A DNA stretch of 64,000 nt from Dendrolimus kikuchii (lineage: Eukaryota > Arthropoda > Insecta > Lepidoptera > Lasiocampidae). The position numbers were made by a program, and so were the translations under genes. Shown here piece by piece: positions 52,019 to 62,375 of the stretch; the first letter of the stretch is position 1; each line of letters starts with the position of its first letter. The DNA is taken from positions 1,002,001-1,066,000 of the forward strand of contig CM034395.1 of NCBI GenBank assembly GCA_019925095.2. Direction: 5' to 3'. Under the pieces are notes generated by a model. That model saw nothing but the letters and a program-made list of their open reading frames with translations, was not told the DNA's origin and did not search any database.

Positions 52019-52369
52019 GCTGAAGTTTGTCAACCCTATTATTATCGACAACGGTTTATAGGTGATACGTGCCCTGTTGCAGGAAGTATTGTATAACTTC
52101 TGGCTCAGATCTATATATACTTATATATTACCTGATTATGAAATGACACGCGTGGCCCATTTGTTTTTACCGGTTACTCATGTCGCTTGTAGGCAGAGAA
52201 AGCTGGATCGGGAAAAAACAAGACATTACTATATAAAAGACGGCCAAGTGCTTGTCAGTACATGTATAGCGAACAGTTTAGAAGTTTTGCGTAATTTTGT
52301 CAGTTGGATACCAAATGCTATAAAAACTAACCAAATAAACCTTTACGGCTGAATATTGAATCAAATCCA
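52019..52369. other. No gene recognised
   Basis: A 96-codon + frame (52,062-52,352) has no recognisable motif. Confidence 0.4.
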
Positions 52370-52673
52370 TCCGTGCAGGAACGGAGAAAGAATACAATTT
52401 CCTGCGACCGGGCGGCCTGTCGTAAGAGGTGACTTACCAACCCACAGCCAGGTGGTAGGGCATTTGCCCGACTGGATGGCTACCACTCCTGGTCTAACGT
52501 ATGTCGCCATAACAACCTTGAGTTGTGTTTCGGCATTAGTGACCAGGTTCCAATTTCCCTTAAGAGAGCAGCAGCGCATTTGTAGCAACTTTGGTGTTGC
52601 AAATGTCCATAGGCGATGGTAACCGCTTTCCATCAAGTGGGCCGTCTGCCTGTCTCCTGACCTCCTGCAATAA
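52370..52673 (+). mobile_element. SINE-A copy 19, sense, full length
   Basis: ATCCGTGCAGGAACGG ... GACCTCCTGCAATAAAAAAA. AATCAAA occurs on both sides (52,360s and 52,678). Confidence 0.92.
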
Positions 52674-52795
52674 AAAAAAATCAAACTTGTTTTTTCCAAG
52701 ACTGATTTAATGTGAATTTTAGAGACTACGGATATTTGATCATCTGTCAGTCGAATGAATCTTGACTCGCACTGGCATGATTTTTTTGTTAAAAT

Positions 52796-52990
52796 TATAG
52801 ACGTTTTTTATTGTATCAACACACAGACAGACGGCTCACTTGATGGAAAGCGGGTACCATCGGTAACCAACCTGGCCACTAATGTCGGAACACTACTCAA
52901 GGTTGTTATGCTGTGGGTTAGTTTGTCGCCTCTTACGACAGGCCGCCTGGCCACAGGAAATTGTATTATATCTCCGTTCCTGTACGTATA
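52796..52990 (-). mobile_element. SINE-A copy 20, heavily deleted
   Basis: Only outer and scattered parts remain: ACAGACGGCTCACTTGATGG, CCACTAATGTCGGAACAC, GTCGCCTCTTACGACAGG, CCGTTCCTGTACG. Confidence 0.75.
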
Positions 52991-53408
52991 ATTGACTTGG
53001 GGCCCCGTTTGCTGTACTCCAGCAATTAAGAGAAAACGAGAAACTCCATTGTTCTCTCTTTAGCAGAAGTTTCGACTCGCGCAGGTACTTGGGCCGGTTT
53101 ATTGAAGCGTCTTAAACGTATAATCGCAGCGCTTTTACGCTCGAAGGCAATCGCTTTACATCGCTAATGAGGGAAGCAGTTAGCGACCGCCAAATACTCG
53201 GCGTCTTTGACAATGTATTCACGCATCTGCGTACAAATTCATTGAAGTTTAATGAGTTTTCACTTCGCTTGTTAAATTCTGGAAATATTGGCAATTAGGT
53301 GAACAGTCGTCCAAGTTCCACTTACCGAAGACGTAAAGTGATTTCATTTTATTTGAATTTTCATCCATTAAGCTGTGTTTGGTTTCTTTTTGTGGATTTA
53401 TATATACA
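52991..53408. other. No gene recognised
   Basis: Nothing recognised. Confidence 0.4.
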
Positions 53409-53831
53409 CTAGATGTCCCGGCAGACGTTGTTCTGCCCTACATACATACATACATACATAACTTCACGCCAGTTCCCTTGCGGGGTAGGCACGAACAACA
53501 GAGTGCCATTTAGGCTTATTCTTACACACCTCACTTGCTTCTTTGACATTCATAACTCTTGTCATGCAAGCTCGTCTGTTCTTAAGGCTCCTGACATCAC
53601 CTTCTGCTAGTACACGATCAATTTGATCATGGAAGGTGTGTCGTGGCCTTCCACGACTTCTGCATCGTTGTTTTGTTCATCATTGTTCTGCCTTGAAGAA
53701 ATAAAATTTAGAACCCGATTGCAGCGCCACCTACCGGGTCCAATTGTGAATCTAAACCATCCTCGAATCCACTTGTACACACACAAAAAAATTCATTCAA
53801 ATCGGTCCAGCCGTTTCGGAGGAGTTCTGTT
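53409..53831 (-). mobile_element. Helitron-like element split by RTE-B
   Basis: CTAGATGTCCCGGCAGACGT at the left; resumes after the RTE with GAACCCGATTGCAGCGCCAC and ATCGGTCCAGCCGTTTCGG. Confidence 0.65.
53428..53692 (-). mobile_element. RTE-B LINE copy nested in Helitron, 10-bp TSD
   Basis: TTGTTCTGCC at 53,428-53,437 and 53,683-53,692. Between the RTE 5' border (CTTCTGCATC) and the right TSD are about 16 bp of filler containing a near copy of the target (GTTGTTTTGTTCATCA). Confidence 0.88.
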
Positions 53832-54265
53832 GGCGGCACTTATTTCCCAATTACCAATTGTGTCTTGGGTTTATAGCGTCTTGCAACCCCCGTATGTTGC
53901 CGCCGCTCGCTCGGCGCGTGAGTTCAGCGCGTTGCCAAACGCCACATCCACATATTAGCTATCGAAGATTTCCGCGTCCGGTAGTTAATTACTAGGACAT
54001 TCGCCTCAACCATAAATAAACTGAAGTGGTCAGTGTGTTTGCGTCCCTTGCGCCCCGGCGCTCGTGTAGAAGGACTTTGCCACCTTTATCGCCACGTGAA
54101 AAAGCAACGGCAGAGCCCTGAACCAGCGCTGTCGTGGGCTGGTGGCTGACTGCGAGGTTAGTGTAAGGTTCTATATTCTCCGGGCACCAGTTCTTAATTG
54201 GGGAATAAGGGATGGCCATACCTGGATTGCCTGCTTGCGTCTCCAAATTCACTGTCAACACACGT
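53832..54265 (+). repeat. Repeat U, copy 2
   Basis: CTTATTTCCCAATTACCAAT ... CCAGTTCTTAATTGGGGAAT ... GGATTGCCTGCTTGCGTCTC. Uninterrupted at both places where copy 1 is broken. A minus frame of 89 codons (SHQPTTALVQGSAVAFSR) is not maintained in copy 1. Confidence 0.7.
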
Positions 54266-54290
54266 ACAGAAGAATTTTATATATAAAGAT

Positions 54291-55158
54291 TGTTACAACT
54301 CAGATCCCGACAAACACAATACCCACCTGCATATTTGAAACAAAGCATATTTATTACCCGTCGGCATTTGAACTAATAACATTTAAATTCTTTTATGGTC
54401 GTCTTCTTTTGTTTACTCATTGGCAAACAAACAAACAAACCAAGACACACAAAGAGCCTAAAAATTAATAACCCAGGCACGGAAATGAAAAAAACAACAC
54501 ACATGGTACTAGATAGGACAATATATATAAGTATAGATATAAGGCCAACACTGCACGTGCACTTCCTCACAACACCAGCATGTAACAGACATACTCTACA
54601 TTAGTACAAGTTTAGTATTAAAACTAGAATAAATTAATATAATAAATTATTCGTAAGATACATACACCTCAACACAAAAATCAATAAATTAATGTCACAC
54701 AAAAGAACCAAAATAACTAATAAGCGTGTTAAATTAAAAAAAATAAATCTAGAAATTAAGTTGTAAAAAAAAGGTACGGAACTCGAGTCTGTAGAATTGT
54801 TAATAAAAAAAAATGATCATTAGCCAGGTGTTACGGATTTAAAGTACAAGCTGATTCCAGGAAATTCGGTTCACGCGACCGGGCGGACATATTGCATTTG
54901 TGCAGTATAAAGCAATAGCCCGATTGAGGGAGGAGTCAGTGGAGCGATAACCATGAGCAAAGCGAGACGTGTGTACATATCGGGTATATCTATTAGTGAC
55001 GGACTTTGCGCGCTTTATTGAATTACGACCTTCTGCATTACGTTTGGATTTGTCCTGTTTGGTTATATTTGTATCTATGTTATACATGTTTGTATAGTTC
55101 TAATAAACTCTATAATAATTCTAACGGCATTTTAATTCGAGTTTAGCGACTCGTAACA
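54291..55158 (+). mobile_element. LTR-L copy 6, split by retroposon H
   Basis: TGTTACAACTCAGATCCCG to 54,415 and 54,817 to 55,158 (GCGACTCGTAACA). Flanks AGAT and ATAT, compatible with a 4-bp TSD with one change. Confidence 0.8.
54428..54815 (+). mobile_element. Retroposon H, copy 4, 5'-truncated, nested in LTR-L
   Basis: AACAAACCAAGACACACAAA ... TACGGAACTCGAGTCTGTAG; the conserved frame is shifted near its end. Confidence 0.82.
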
Positions 55159-55379
55159 ATATAGTCGCGTAGTACTAACGTCTTATTCCAATGATGCAGA
55201 TTATATTCCTGACCAGGAAGCATGTTCTTGTATAATCGGCAGACAAATATATACATTACTAGAGATTGCCCCGCGGCTGCTCTGCGTATCAAAATCTAGG
55301 AAGCAGCTTTATTTTACTTGCACAAAAACTTAATTCGGTTTTTTACATATAATAATAACAAAGCAACTAATAGTACATA
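55159..55379. other. Spacer, nothing recognised
   Basis: A short SINE-I-like tail scrap (AATCGGCAGACAAATATA) at about 55,235. Confidence 0.35.
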
Positions 55380-55665
55380 GGTCCCCATACTCACAGACCC
55401 CTAGTACCACTAGCAGTTCACCCCAATAGCCCGGTACTTTTTGCTCTCATTTCCCACAATAGTCCTACACTGGCCGGGGCTTGTCCTTGGGTGCATTAGT
55501 ATACGACAGCATAGACAGGGATAATCGCCAGTCAGTGTCACGCCACATTTACATTAAATTTGTCAAGGGGCCTCTACGTGTTGGCCTTCCCATGGCCCCA
55601 CGCAAGCCCTCCAAAAGTCCAGGCCATTTTTATGGCCCGTGGTCTTGAAAGACATACAATAATAT
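55380..55665 (+). mobile_element. Repeat J, copy 3, 5'-truncated
   Basis: CCCCATACTCACAGACCCCT ... GGTCTTGAAAGACATACAAT, then directly LTR-L sequence. Confidence 0.78.
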
Positions 55666-55818
55666 GTGACGGACTTTGCGCGTGTTATTGAATCGTGCAG
55701 TTTGTACTAGTAGTGTCTAGTTATATTTGTACCTATGATATACGTGTTTGTATAGTTCTAACAAATTCTATAATAATTCCAACGGAATTTTAATTCGAGT
55801 CCTCTGTAGCTCGTAACA
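55666..55818 (+). mobile_element. LTR-L copy 7, 3' part only
   Basis: GTGACGGACTTTGCGCGTG ... TAGCTCGTAACA. Confidence 0.75.
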
Positions 55819-55972
55819 ATATAATGATTAATCTAATCAAATAATTCGAGGAACTTTGATGTTTAATTTCAAAATAAATGCAAAAATTAAATAAAAACTG
55901 CTATTTATAGGATTTCTAATCACAATTTACTTTTCCTAGATCTTTTATGAACCCTGAAAGTTGGTCTAGATA

Positions 55973-56703
55973 TCTATACTAATATTATAAAGCTGAAGAG
56001 TTTGTTTGTTTGTTTAAACGCGCTAATCTCAGGAACCGCTGGTCCGATTTCAAAAATAGCTATAGGCTATATTATATATTCAACAAAATTAGGGATCCTT
56101 ACTAAAAGTCTAATAATGTAACCCGAGGTGTAAAAAATGACCCGAAAAAATCTTTACACGGCGTGCGCTGCGAAAACTATTGATTATAGAACAAAACAAT
56201 GTACTACCACTTTGCAGAACATATAATTGTCTACAGAAAATATCGCGTAACCATATATCTAACTATTGTAGTTATCTCACAATAAGTGTTTTCTTTTATT
56301 TTTTTAAATAATTAAAATGCCGTCGCTTCAAAAACTCTTTATTTTGTAGCTTGGTATCAAAATAAATTACTCCATATTCAAGACGAATTCAATATCTTTC
56401 TAGAACTTTTTGAATTATTCAATTCGGACATTTCATTCAAAAGATATCGCGATATTTAAAATGTAAGTATTAGTGTTGTAGCCAAATATACTAATATTGT
56501 TTGATTGAACGCGCTCATCTCAGGAACTACTGGTCTGATTTGAAAAATTCTTTCAGTGTTGGATAGCCCATTTATCGAGGAAGGCTATAGGCTATATATC
56601 ATCACGCTAAGACCAATAGGAGCGGAGCACCAATGAAGAATGTTTCAAAATCGGAGGGTTTTGGAAGCAAATTCCACGCGGACGACGTCGCGGGCACATC
56701 TAG
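55973..56703 (+). mobile_element. Helitron-like element, dimeric form (copy 2)
   Basis: A|TCTATACTAATATTATAAAG ... CGTCGCGGGCACATCTAG|T, with the same internal second head (AACGCGCTCATCTCAGGAAC at about 56,505) and the same ~380-bp spacer as 681-1,449 (for example CACGGCGTGCGCTGCGAAAA). Confidence 0.75.
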
Positions 56704-57126
56704 TATAGGATATAGGAATATATTTTAAGGACGAAAATGGGAATTTTATCTTAAATTTTCGCCTTTGTTCCATTTCAATATCTTGCAGGATAGAACTATT
56801 TGTAATCCCGCATCAATGAACCCGAGGGTTATAAATATAAATAATATTTAGTATAATACGATTTCAAAAGCCACAATATACCTAGTTCGCAGTACAGTCC
56901 TGCTCTGAATAGATATAAAGAAATCACTACCTATTATTAGGTCGTTAAACCACTTTTACTTGTAAATCCGATTATCAGGAATAGTCGCAGCATTGTGAGC
57001 GCAAAGAGTGGGCGACCCCAATATCGAACAACAATAGCCTTTAGAGCAGATCGGAGTCTTTAAGAGCCTAAGGCTGGTTTCAGAGTCACGCTTACGCTGG
57101 CGCGGGTGTAAGTGTTGTAAAACCTT
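56704..57126. other. No gene recognised
   Basis: 57,063-57,105 (GGTTTCAGAGTCACGCTTAC) is inversely similar to the right flank of the minisatellite at about 60,785-60,815. Confidence 0.35.
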
Positions 57127-57402
57127 TACTTTTTTTTTTATTGCAGATTATCAACAGACAGGCAGACGGCCCACTTGATGGAAATCGGTTACCATCGCCT
57201 ATGGACATTTGCAACACCAAAGCTGCTACAATTGCGCTGCTGCTCTCTTAATAAAGACTGGAACCTGGTCACTAATGCCGGAACACAACTCAAGGTTGTT
57301 ATGGGCAAATGTCCTACCACCTGGCTGTGGGTTGTTAAGTCGCCTCTTACGACAGGCCGCCCGGCCGCAGGAAATTGTATTCTTTCTCCATTCCTGTTCT
57401 TT
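57127..57402 (-). mobile_element. SINE-A copy 21, internally deleted
   Basis: PolyT, ATTGCAGATTATCAACAGAC ... CTCCATTCCTG. Missing the same internal segment as 22,630-22,906 (GGTTGTTATGGGCAAATG junction), so the deletion is inherited. Confidence 0.88.
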
Positions 57403-57465
57403 CCTAATCAATGCTAAAGGCATAGACAAAATATGATTATCATATGGAATACAATAATAATAATA

Positions 57466-57715
57466 ATCGGCAGACAAACACACATATTGTATATCCCTAA
57501 ATTAAGCACGCTTACGTACGTTACGCTTGTGTTATGGGTAATATACAACGGACTACTCTGGGGCCGATCCCAGACATCCAGACCATAGTAAATAACGGAG
57601 AAAATACGTTTCCGAAATTTACTATACTCTTTGACATTCATAACCCTTGTCCTGCAAGCATTGCAGTGAGGTAGGCTGGCAAAGGCTTAGCCCACTCAAC
57701 AACCCACTCAAACTT
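57466..57715 (-). mobile_element. SINE-I copy 3 with B box replaced by an RTE-B piece
   Basis: Tail and middle as in copies 1 and 2, then TTTACTATA|CTCTTTGACATTCATAAC...CTGCAAG|CATTGCAGTGAGGTAGGC. The ~33-bp patch is RTE-B coding sequence and takes the place of the tRNA-like B box. Confidence 0.75.
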
Positions 57716-57839
57716 TTTTCTTAAAAAAATTTCCAACATTCGTTATCAGCACGAGGCTATGTAAAATGAGCTAATTGTTCTATTTTTGAAGTGAAACTTC
57801 TATATAGACGGGGGTCTTAGGATTTTTCTGTCACGAAAA

Positions 57840-58165
57840 AGCGTTACGGCCGCGTGGAGGAGCGTCTCTAAATTTAGTACTACGAACGCGATGACGGCAT
57901 ACGTCACTCCGTAGACTATGGACGCAGTTTTTGGATCCGGATCGAATTGAGTCTACTTTACTCATACGTTTGCGTAGGTATCAGCACCGCGTTGTTTATG
58001 GCAAAAAATGCATTCATTAAAATGTACCTAGCGCCTAGAAAATTACCTAACGCTGCAGTCAAACTATGCGAAAAATCGAAATGTGTGCTGGGACAAATAG
58101 TAGAAGTGAAACTTCCATCCCTGCTAAAAGTACATCCAAGATATACAAAATCATTAACTTGAAAT
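57840..58165 (-). pseudogene. Divergent RTE-B-like remnant
   Basis: ACGAACGCGATGACGGCATA, GTAGGTATCAGCACCGCGTT, CGCCTAGAAAATTACCTAAC, CATCCCTGCTAAAAGTACAT match 5,240-5,510 with many changes. Interrupted by ~35 bp (AGTAGAAGTGAAACTTCC) belonging to the hairpin repeat. Confidence 0.65.
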
Positions 58166-58260
58166 TTTACGGACAGATTGTTAATTTACTTGTCCAATTT
58201 GAAAACCTGCCCGTAAAACTTCTACTATGTGGCCCAGGACACATTTTTATTTTAAAATCG
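58150..58260. repeat. Hairpin repeat, copy 2
   Basis: TTTACGGACAG ... CTGCCCGTAAA as at 14,170-14,222, here with shorter arms. Confidence 0.65.
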
Positions 58261-58580
58261 TTGAGGCATTATGTTTATTGTGTTTAGTAACTTTTTCAAT
58301 TGTGCTAATTCACAAAATAGGTCTGATAAAGAAGAAAAAGACCAAGTTTCAATATGTCAGGGATCACAAGAAAACAGGGTCAAGCCTGCATTCATTGGCA
58401 GGAATATATTTAAAAGGAAGAGACGGTTTAGCTTCTACATGAAAATTTGTGGAATTGAAAATTTTATTAAAATTTATTTACTTGTTTTACTAATTAAATA
58501 TTACACAAGTAGAATTAGGTTTTATTAATTATTATTATTATTTCATTAACAAAATTGGGTCGTTTTGGTCTTACGCCAAA
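58261..58580. other. No gene recognised
   Basis: An 85-codon + frame (58,271-58,528) has no recognisable motif. Confidence 0.35.
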
Positions 58581-58583
58581 AGG

Positions 58584-58654
58584 AAGGTTTGCACTGATAA
58601 TCAGCGCTGTGTCGGATATAATTCCGACACAGCAATATGCTGAGTGCAAACCTT
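58584..58654. repeat. Two-stem hairpin, relative of the CR1/L2-like LINE 3' UTR
   Basis: Outer stem AAGGTTTGCACT / AGTGCAAACCTT (12 bp, perfect) and inner stem CTGTGTCGGA / TCCGACACAG (10 bp, perfect, 6-nt loop). TCAGCG before and CAGCAATATGCTGAGTG after match the LINE 3' UTR at 29,999-30,036, where the inner stem has a different sequence. Confidence 0.8.
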
Positions 58655-58692
58655 GTTTGCTGGAATTCCGGCGCACAAATTCTCAAATTATG

Positions 58693-58882
58693 CTCTGAGT
58701 ATAATACTCATACATAACTTCACGCCAGTTCCCTTGCGGGGTAGGCACGAACAACAGAGCGCCATTTAGGCTTATTCTTACACACCTCACTTGCTTCTTT
58801 GACATTCATAACTCTTGTCATGCACGCTTGTCTGTTCTTAAGGCTCCTGACATCACCTTCTGCTGCTTCTCTGAGTATAATA
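58693..58882 (-). mobile_element. RTE-B LINE copy, 14-bp TSD
   Basis: CTCTGAGTATAATA is exact at 58,693-58,706 and 58,869-58,882. About 50 codons and a shortened tail. Confidence 0.93.
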
Positions 58883-58919
58883 ATGTATAAATAATGTAAT
58901 TACGTCGCTATTTCTTCAT

Positions 58920-59395
58920 TTGGTCCCCTAAAAATTTAACATAGTTTGGCCCAGTAGTTTTCATTTTACGAACATTTTTTTGTTCCCGTTTCTTGGGACC
59001 TATATTTTTTAAGGAGCGCGGCACCTTTCGTAGGTCTACCCATGCATAGCTAGACACTAAAAAGTAACAACAAAAATAAAAAAAACTTCGTTTAAAAAAC
59101 CGACTTCAAAGACTAAAAAGTATAAAATAACTTATTTCTAAAGCTATTATTATGAATGCCTAAATGGCACTCTGTTGTTCGTGCCTACCCCGCAAGGGAA
59201 CTGGCGTGAAGTTATGTATGTATTGTATGTATTGTATTATTATTAATATATATTATCTAAAACATCTTCAAGTCGGTGCAAAGTAAAACATAAAAATTAC
59301 TAAGCACCGACTTTAAAATGTTTTAGATAATATATATTAATAATAATAGCTTTAGAAATAAGTTATTTTATACTTTTTAGTTTTTTACTTAAAAC
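58920..59395 (-). repeat. Repeat N, copy 2, ending in a long palindrome
   Basis: TTTGGTCCCCTAAAAATTT and GGAGCGCGGCACCTTTCG match copy 1 inverted. Arms 59,111-59,275 (with an insert) and 59,304-59,387 are inverse copies identical over more than 60 bp. Confidence 0.8.
59146..59243 (+). mobile_element. RTE-B LINE, 82-bp copy in one arm of a palindrome
   Basis: ATTATTAT on both sides (59,146-59,153; 59,236-59,243). The other arm gives the empty site GCTATTATTATTAATATA. Confidence 0.9.
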
Positions 59396-59624
59396 ATTTT
59401 CCAATATCAAGCGACGCGGGCCACGAGCTAGGTGGTAACTTGTACCGTTTCTTAGTGAAAACTCCCCGCGTTTACCACCCGCGCTGATTACACTTCAAAC
59501 GCGTTTGGTCGGCGCCCCTCAAATTTGATCTTTCCAAACAACCCTCTATCTTGCAGAGTAATTCATCAAATTTCGTTATAGACAGACGAAAATGCTTAAA
59601 AAGACTTGTCGAGAAAGATAATAT
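59396..59624. other. No gene recognised
   Basis: Nothing recognised. Confidence 0.35.
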
Positions 59625-60160
59625 TTTCTTTAGCTTTCACGACTAGTATACATAATAAAACTACGTTTTAACGAGAGTCTTCTCAGTAGAGAAGATGGTT
59701 GGCAAGTACCACCTGTTTGGGATCCGATCATTAAAACTATTAAGACCCAAACCCAGCGAAAACCAACTGCCAGAACTCAAGACACTGTGAGCTCTTTATG
59801 CGTGTAACGGAACACAAACCAACTTGTTTGATAAATTGATACATTTTTATTTTCCCTCCCACCCAGTTTAATATTATATAAAATATTAGAGCTAGGCATG
59901 TTTACTGAAGAGTTTCTTGCGCAGCTTCTTCTCTTCAAGCCACAACATGTTGCGAAGCGGTGGTAAATTAGTTTAGGCTCCCATAGAGTAAATAATAACT
60001 ATAAACAAAATTAAAAATAAATAATTAAAATGAACAAGTTGGCGGAAGGCTAAATAAAACTTTAACAATACTCATTGACACTTGACATCTTTGCCTTCCG
60101 TGATCATGGTCACTGAAAAATGACCGAAACGTCTGAATAATAAAAACGTAGTTTTATTAC
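59625..60160 (+). mobile_element. Repeat E, copy 5, interior inverted
   Basis: Left module and 25 bp of the terminal block are joined to the interior in + sense: GAAGATGGTTGGCAAGTACC, CTCAAGACACTGTGAGCTC, stem-loop module, TGGTCACTGAAAAATGACC, AAAACGTAGTTTTATT. The hairpin arms differ from other copies at two positions that keep pairing (GGTCACT / AATGACC with one mismatch). Confidence 0.7.
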
Positions 60161-60360
60161 CAAGAAATGTAGAGAATGAAGGTCTTAGTAATCTAGTAAA
60201 ATTATAGGAATGTGTTTGTATAAGTCTTAACCGTTGGCTTTTACCATAGGTAATAAATAACTAATATGTGTATTGCGGAAGATGTCATCGCGACTGTCCG
60301 AGCCGGTGAACTACGGCATATTAAACTCGTTTCAGAGTTGCGCGCAGGTCATCAGCGCGC

Positions 60361-60780
60361 TTACGAGACACGCTTGTCACCCGCACGCTTATGAGACGCG
60401 CTCGTCACCCGCACGCTTATGAGACGCGCTTACCACCCGCACGCTTACGAGACGCGCTTGTCACCCGTACGCTTATGAGACGCGCTTGTCACCCGCACGC
60501 TTATGAGACGCGCTTGTCACCCGCATGCTTACGAGACGCGCTTACCACCCGCATGCTTACGAGACACGCTTGTCACCCGCACGCTTATGAGACGCGCTTG
60601 TCACCCGCACGCTTATGAGACGCGCTTACCACCCGCATGCTTACGAGACGCGCTTGTCACCCGCACGCTTACGAGACGCGCTTGTCACCCGTACGCTTAC
60701 GAGACGCGCTTGTCACCCGCACGCTTACGAGACGCGATTGCCACCCGCACGCTTATGAGTCGCGCTGGCCACCTGCGCGG
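60361..60780. repeat. Minisatellite, 15 units of 28 bp
   Basis: Unit TTACGAGACGCGCTTG|TCACCCGCACGC in 15 exact-length copies. Variants (TTATGAG, TTACCAC, GCATGC, GTACGC) recur in non-neighbouring units. GC-rich island in AT-rich sequence. Confidence 0.97.
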
Positions 60781-61204
60781 GCGGGCGGTCAGCGTGACTC
60801 TGAAACTAGCCTAAGGGCTTTTTAATATACGCACTCGAGCTTGTCGGCTTTCAAGGCATATTAATTTCTCAATGACGGTAATAATATTTGGTCAAAAGTG
60901 TTTTCTGAAGTTTTCGCAACTAATACACAAAACTCTAACTACATACTACAAACAGAGGAAAGAAGGTTTTATGACGTCTTACAGCGGCGTGTTCAAAGGC
61001 ATTAGCGCGAACAATAGATTATTCAAATTCCAAGGGGTAATAAGATAGCTGCAAAGGATTGGTATCGGCTTGCAACACCAATATAGGTTAAGAATTTTAT
61101 AATGATTATAAAGTGTCATAAATTTTCATATTCCATGAACTCGTTCAAGTTGTAGAAAGTGTGCTCAATAGAAGATAGTATAAAAGATAAGAGCGAGCTG
61201 ATAT
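60781..61204. other. No gene recognised
   Basis: Nothing recognised. Confidence 0.4.
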
Positions 61205-61560
61205 GCAAATGCATTTTGTTGATTAGCATAGGCGTGTTGCTGGAGAGTTTCTTCCGCCGCTTCTTCTCCTCCAGCTATAACACGTTGCGAAGCGGTAGTA
61301 ATGATAGACTAAGATCGGCTCCGCCGGCGGAGTCGATAATTGGTCCCCATATAATCACTTCAGCCTGTTGGCTTAGCACATTCAGCCTTTTACGGCTAAT
61401 TCTCAATATAGAGTCAATCCCCCGCAGCGGTCAAGCCGAGGTCGAACCTCACAGGAGGTGCCTCCTCGAGCGCGCTGCTTTCTTCCTTCCCTTGAGTCGG
61501 GAAGCCCCCAAAGTCCGGTATCGCTGAAACAGCCATCTGCGGCTATTCAGCTGGGTCCAG
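61205..61560 (+). repeat. Repeat F, copy 2 (inverse of copy 1)
   Basis: CCGCTTCTTCTCCTCCAGC ... GTTGCGAAGCGG, GGCTCCGCCGGCGGAGTCG, GAACCTCACAGGAGGTGCC, TATCGCTGAAACAGCCATC. Confidence 0.65.
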
Positions 61561-62188
61561 CTCCAAAAAAAAGAAATGCATTTTGTCATTGAAATATTTC
61601 GGAGTCTTAAGATAGAAAGAAATACCACAGTCATGCCCGATGTATCTTAAAGTATCAAATACAACATTACATATTTTAAATCATTTTTAAGACAATGCCT
61701 GAAAAAATTTCCAACATTTTTTATCGGAAGATGCCTGTATGAAAGGAAAACGGAAAAACTGCCTTTTCATAACCGGAAGTGTCGCATCAGGCGGCAATTT
61801 CGGGACTCCTCAACGACGCCATGTTGATTTATTGTGGAATGACGATGACGTCACTGGATCTGGATGAATGGCCGACGCAAAACTGTTTTTTCCAACCAAC
61901 AAAGAAGTTATTCAGACTTTTTGTATTTATGGATATTTCACGATGGTTTTTATTTCGTCGAAGATTAATTAGTCGCCTTTTTTATTTGCGATGTTTAATG
62001 TATTTTTGTTTATTCTTTCTGCGAGTATCTTCGAAGGACAAATGTTTAGGTATCTTTAACAAGTAATTAGGGACACTGGATAGTCCGGGTTACGAAGTTT
62101 TGGAAATCGTCATGTTCGTTTATCCATACTTATGAATGATGTAGGGAGTTTTCCTACATAGGATGATAATGATAGCGGTTTGTAGATG
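61561..62188. other. No gene recognised
   Basis: A 95-codon + frame (61,779-62,066) begins hydrophilic and becomes aromatic-rich; no known motif, no second copy. Confidence 0.35.
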
Positions 62189-62189
62189 T

Positions 62190-62375
62190 AAATTGTTTTT
62201 TTTTTATATATATTATTATTAACATATCTACGGACTCGAGTTCCGTACCTTTTTTTACTACTTAATTTCTATGAAAAATTTTAGAGTCCCTACACGCTTA
62301 TTGTTTATTTTTGTTAGTGTGTGTGACATTAATTTAGTGATTTATATGTTATGGTGTACCTTAAGATTGACTTAT
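62190..62375 (-). mobile_element. Retroposon H, copy 5, 3' end only
   Basis: Inverse of the hairpin at 62,229 (TACGGACTCGAGTTCCGTA), truncated after ACCTTAAGATTGACTTAT. Confidence 0.8.

Noticed and set aside
52062..52352. 96-codon ORF as a gene
   Set aside because: No motif, no splice context, AT-rich codon use like the surrounding non-coding sequence.
60391..60825. Arg/His-rich repeat proteins across the minisatellite
   Set aside because: A consequence of a stop-free 28-bp unit; no initiation context or homology.
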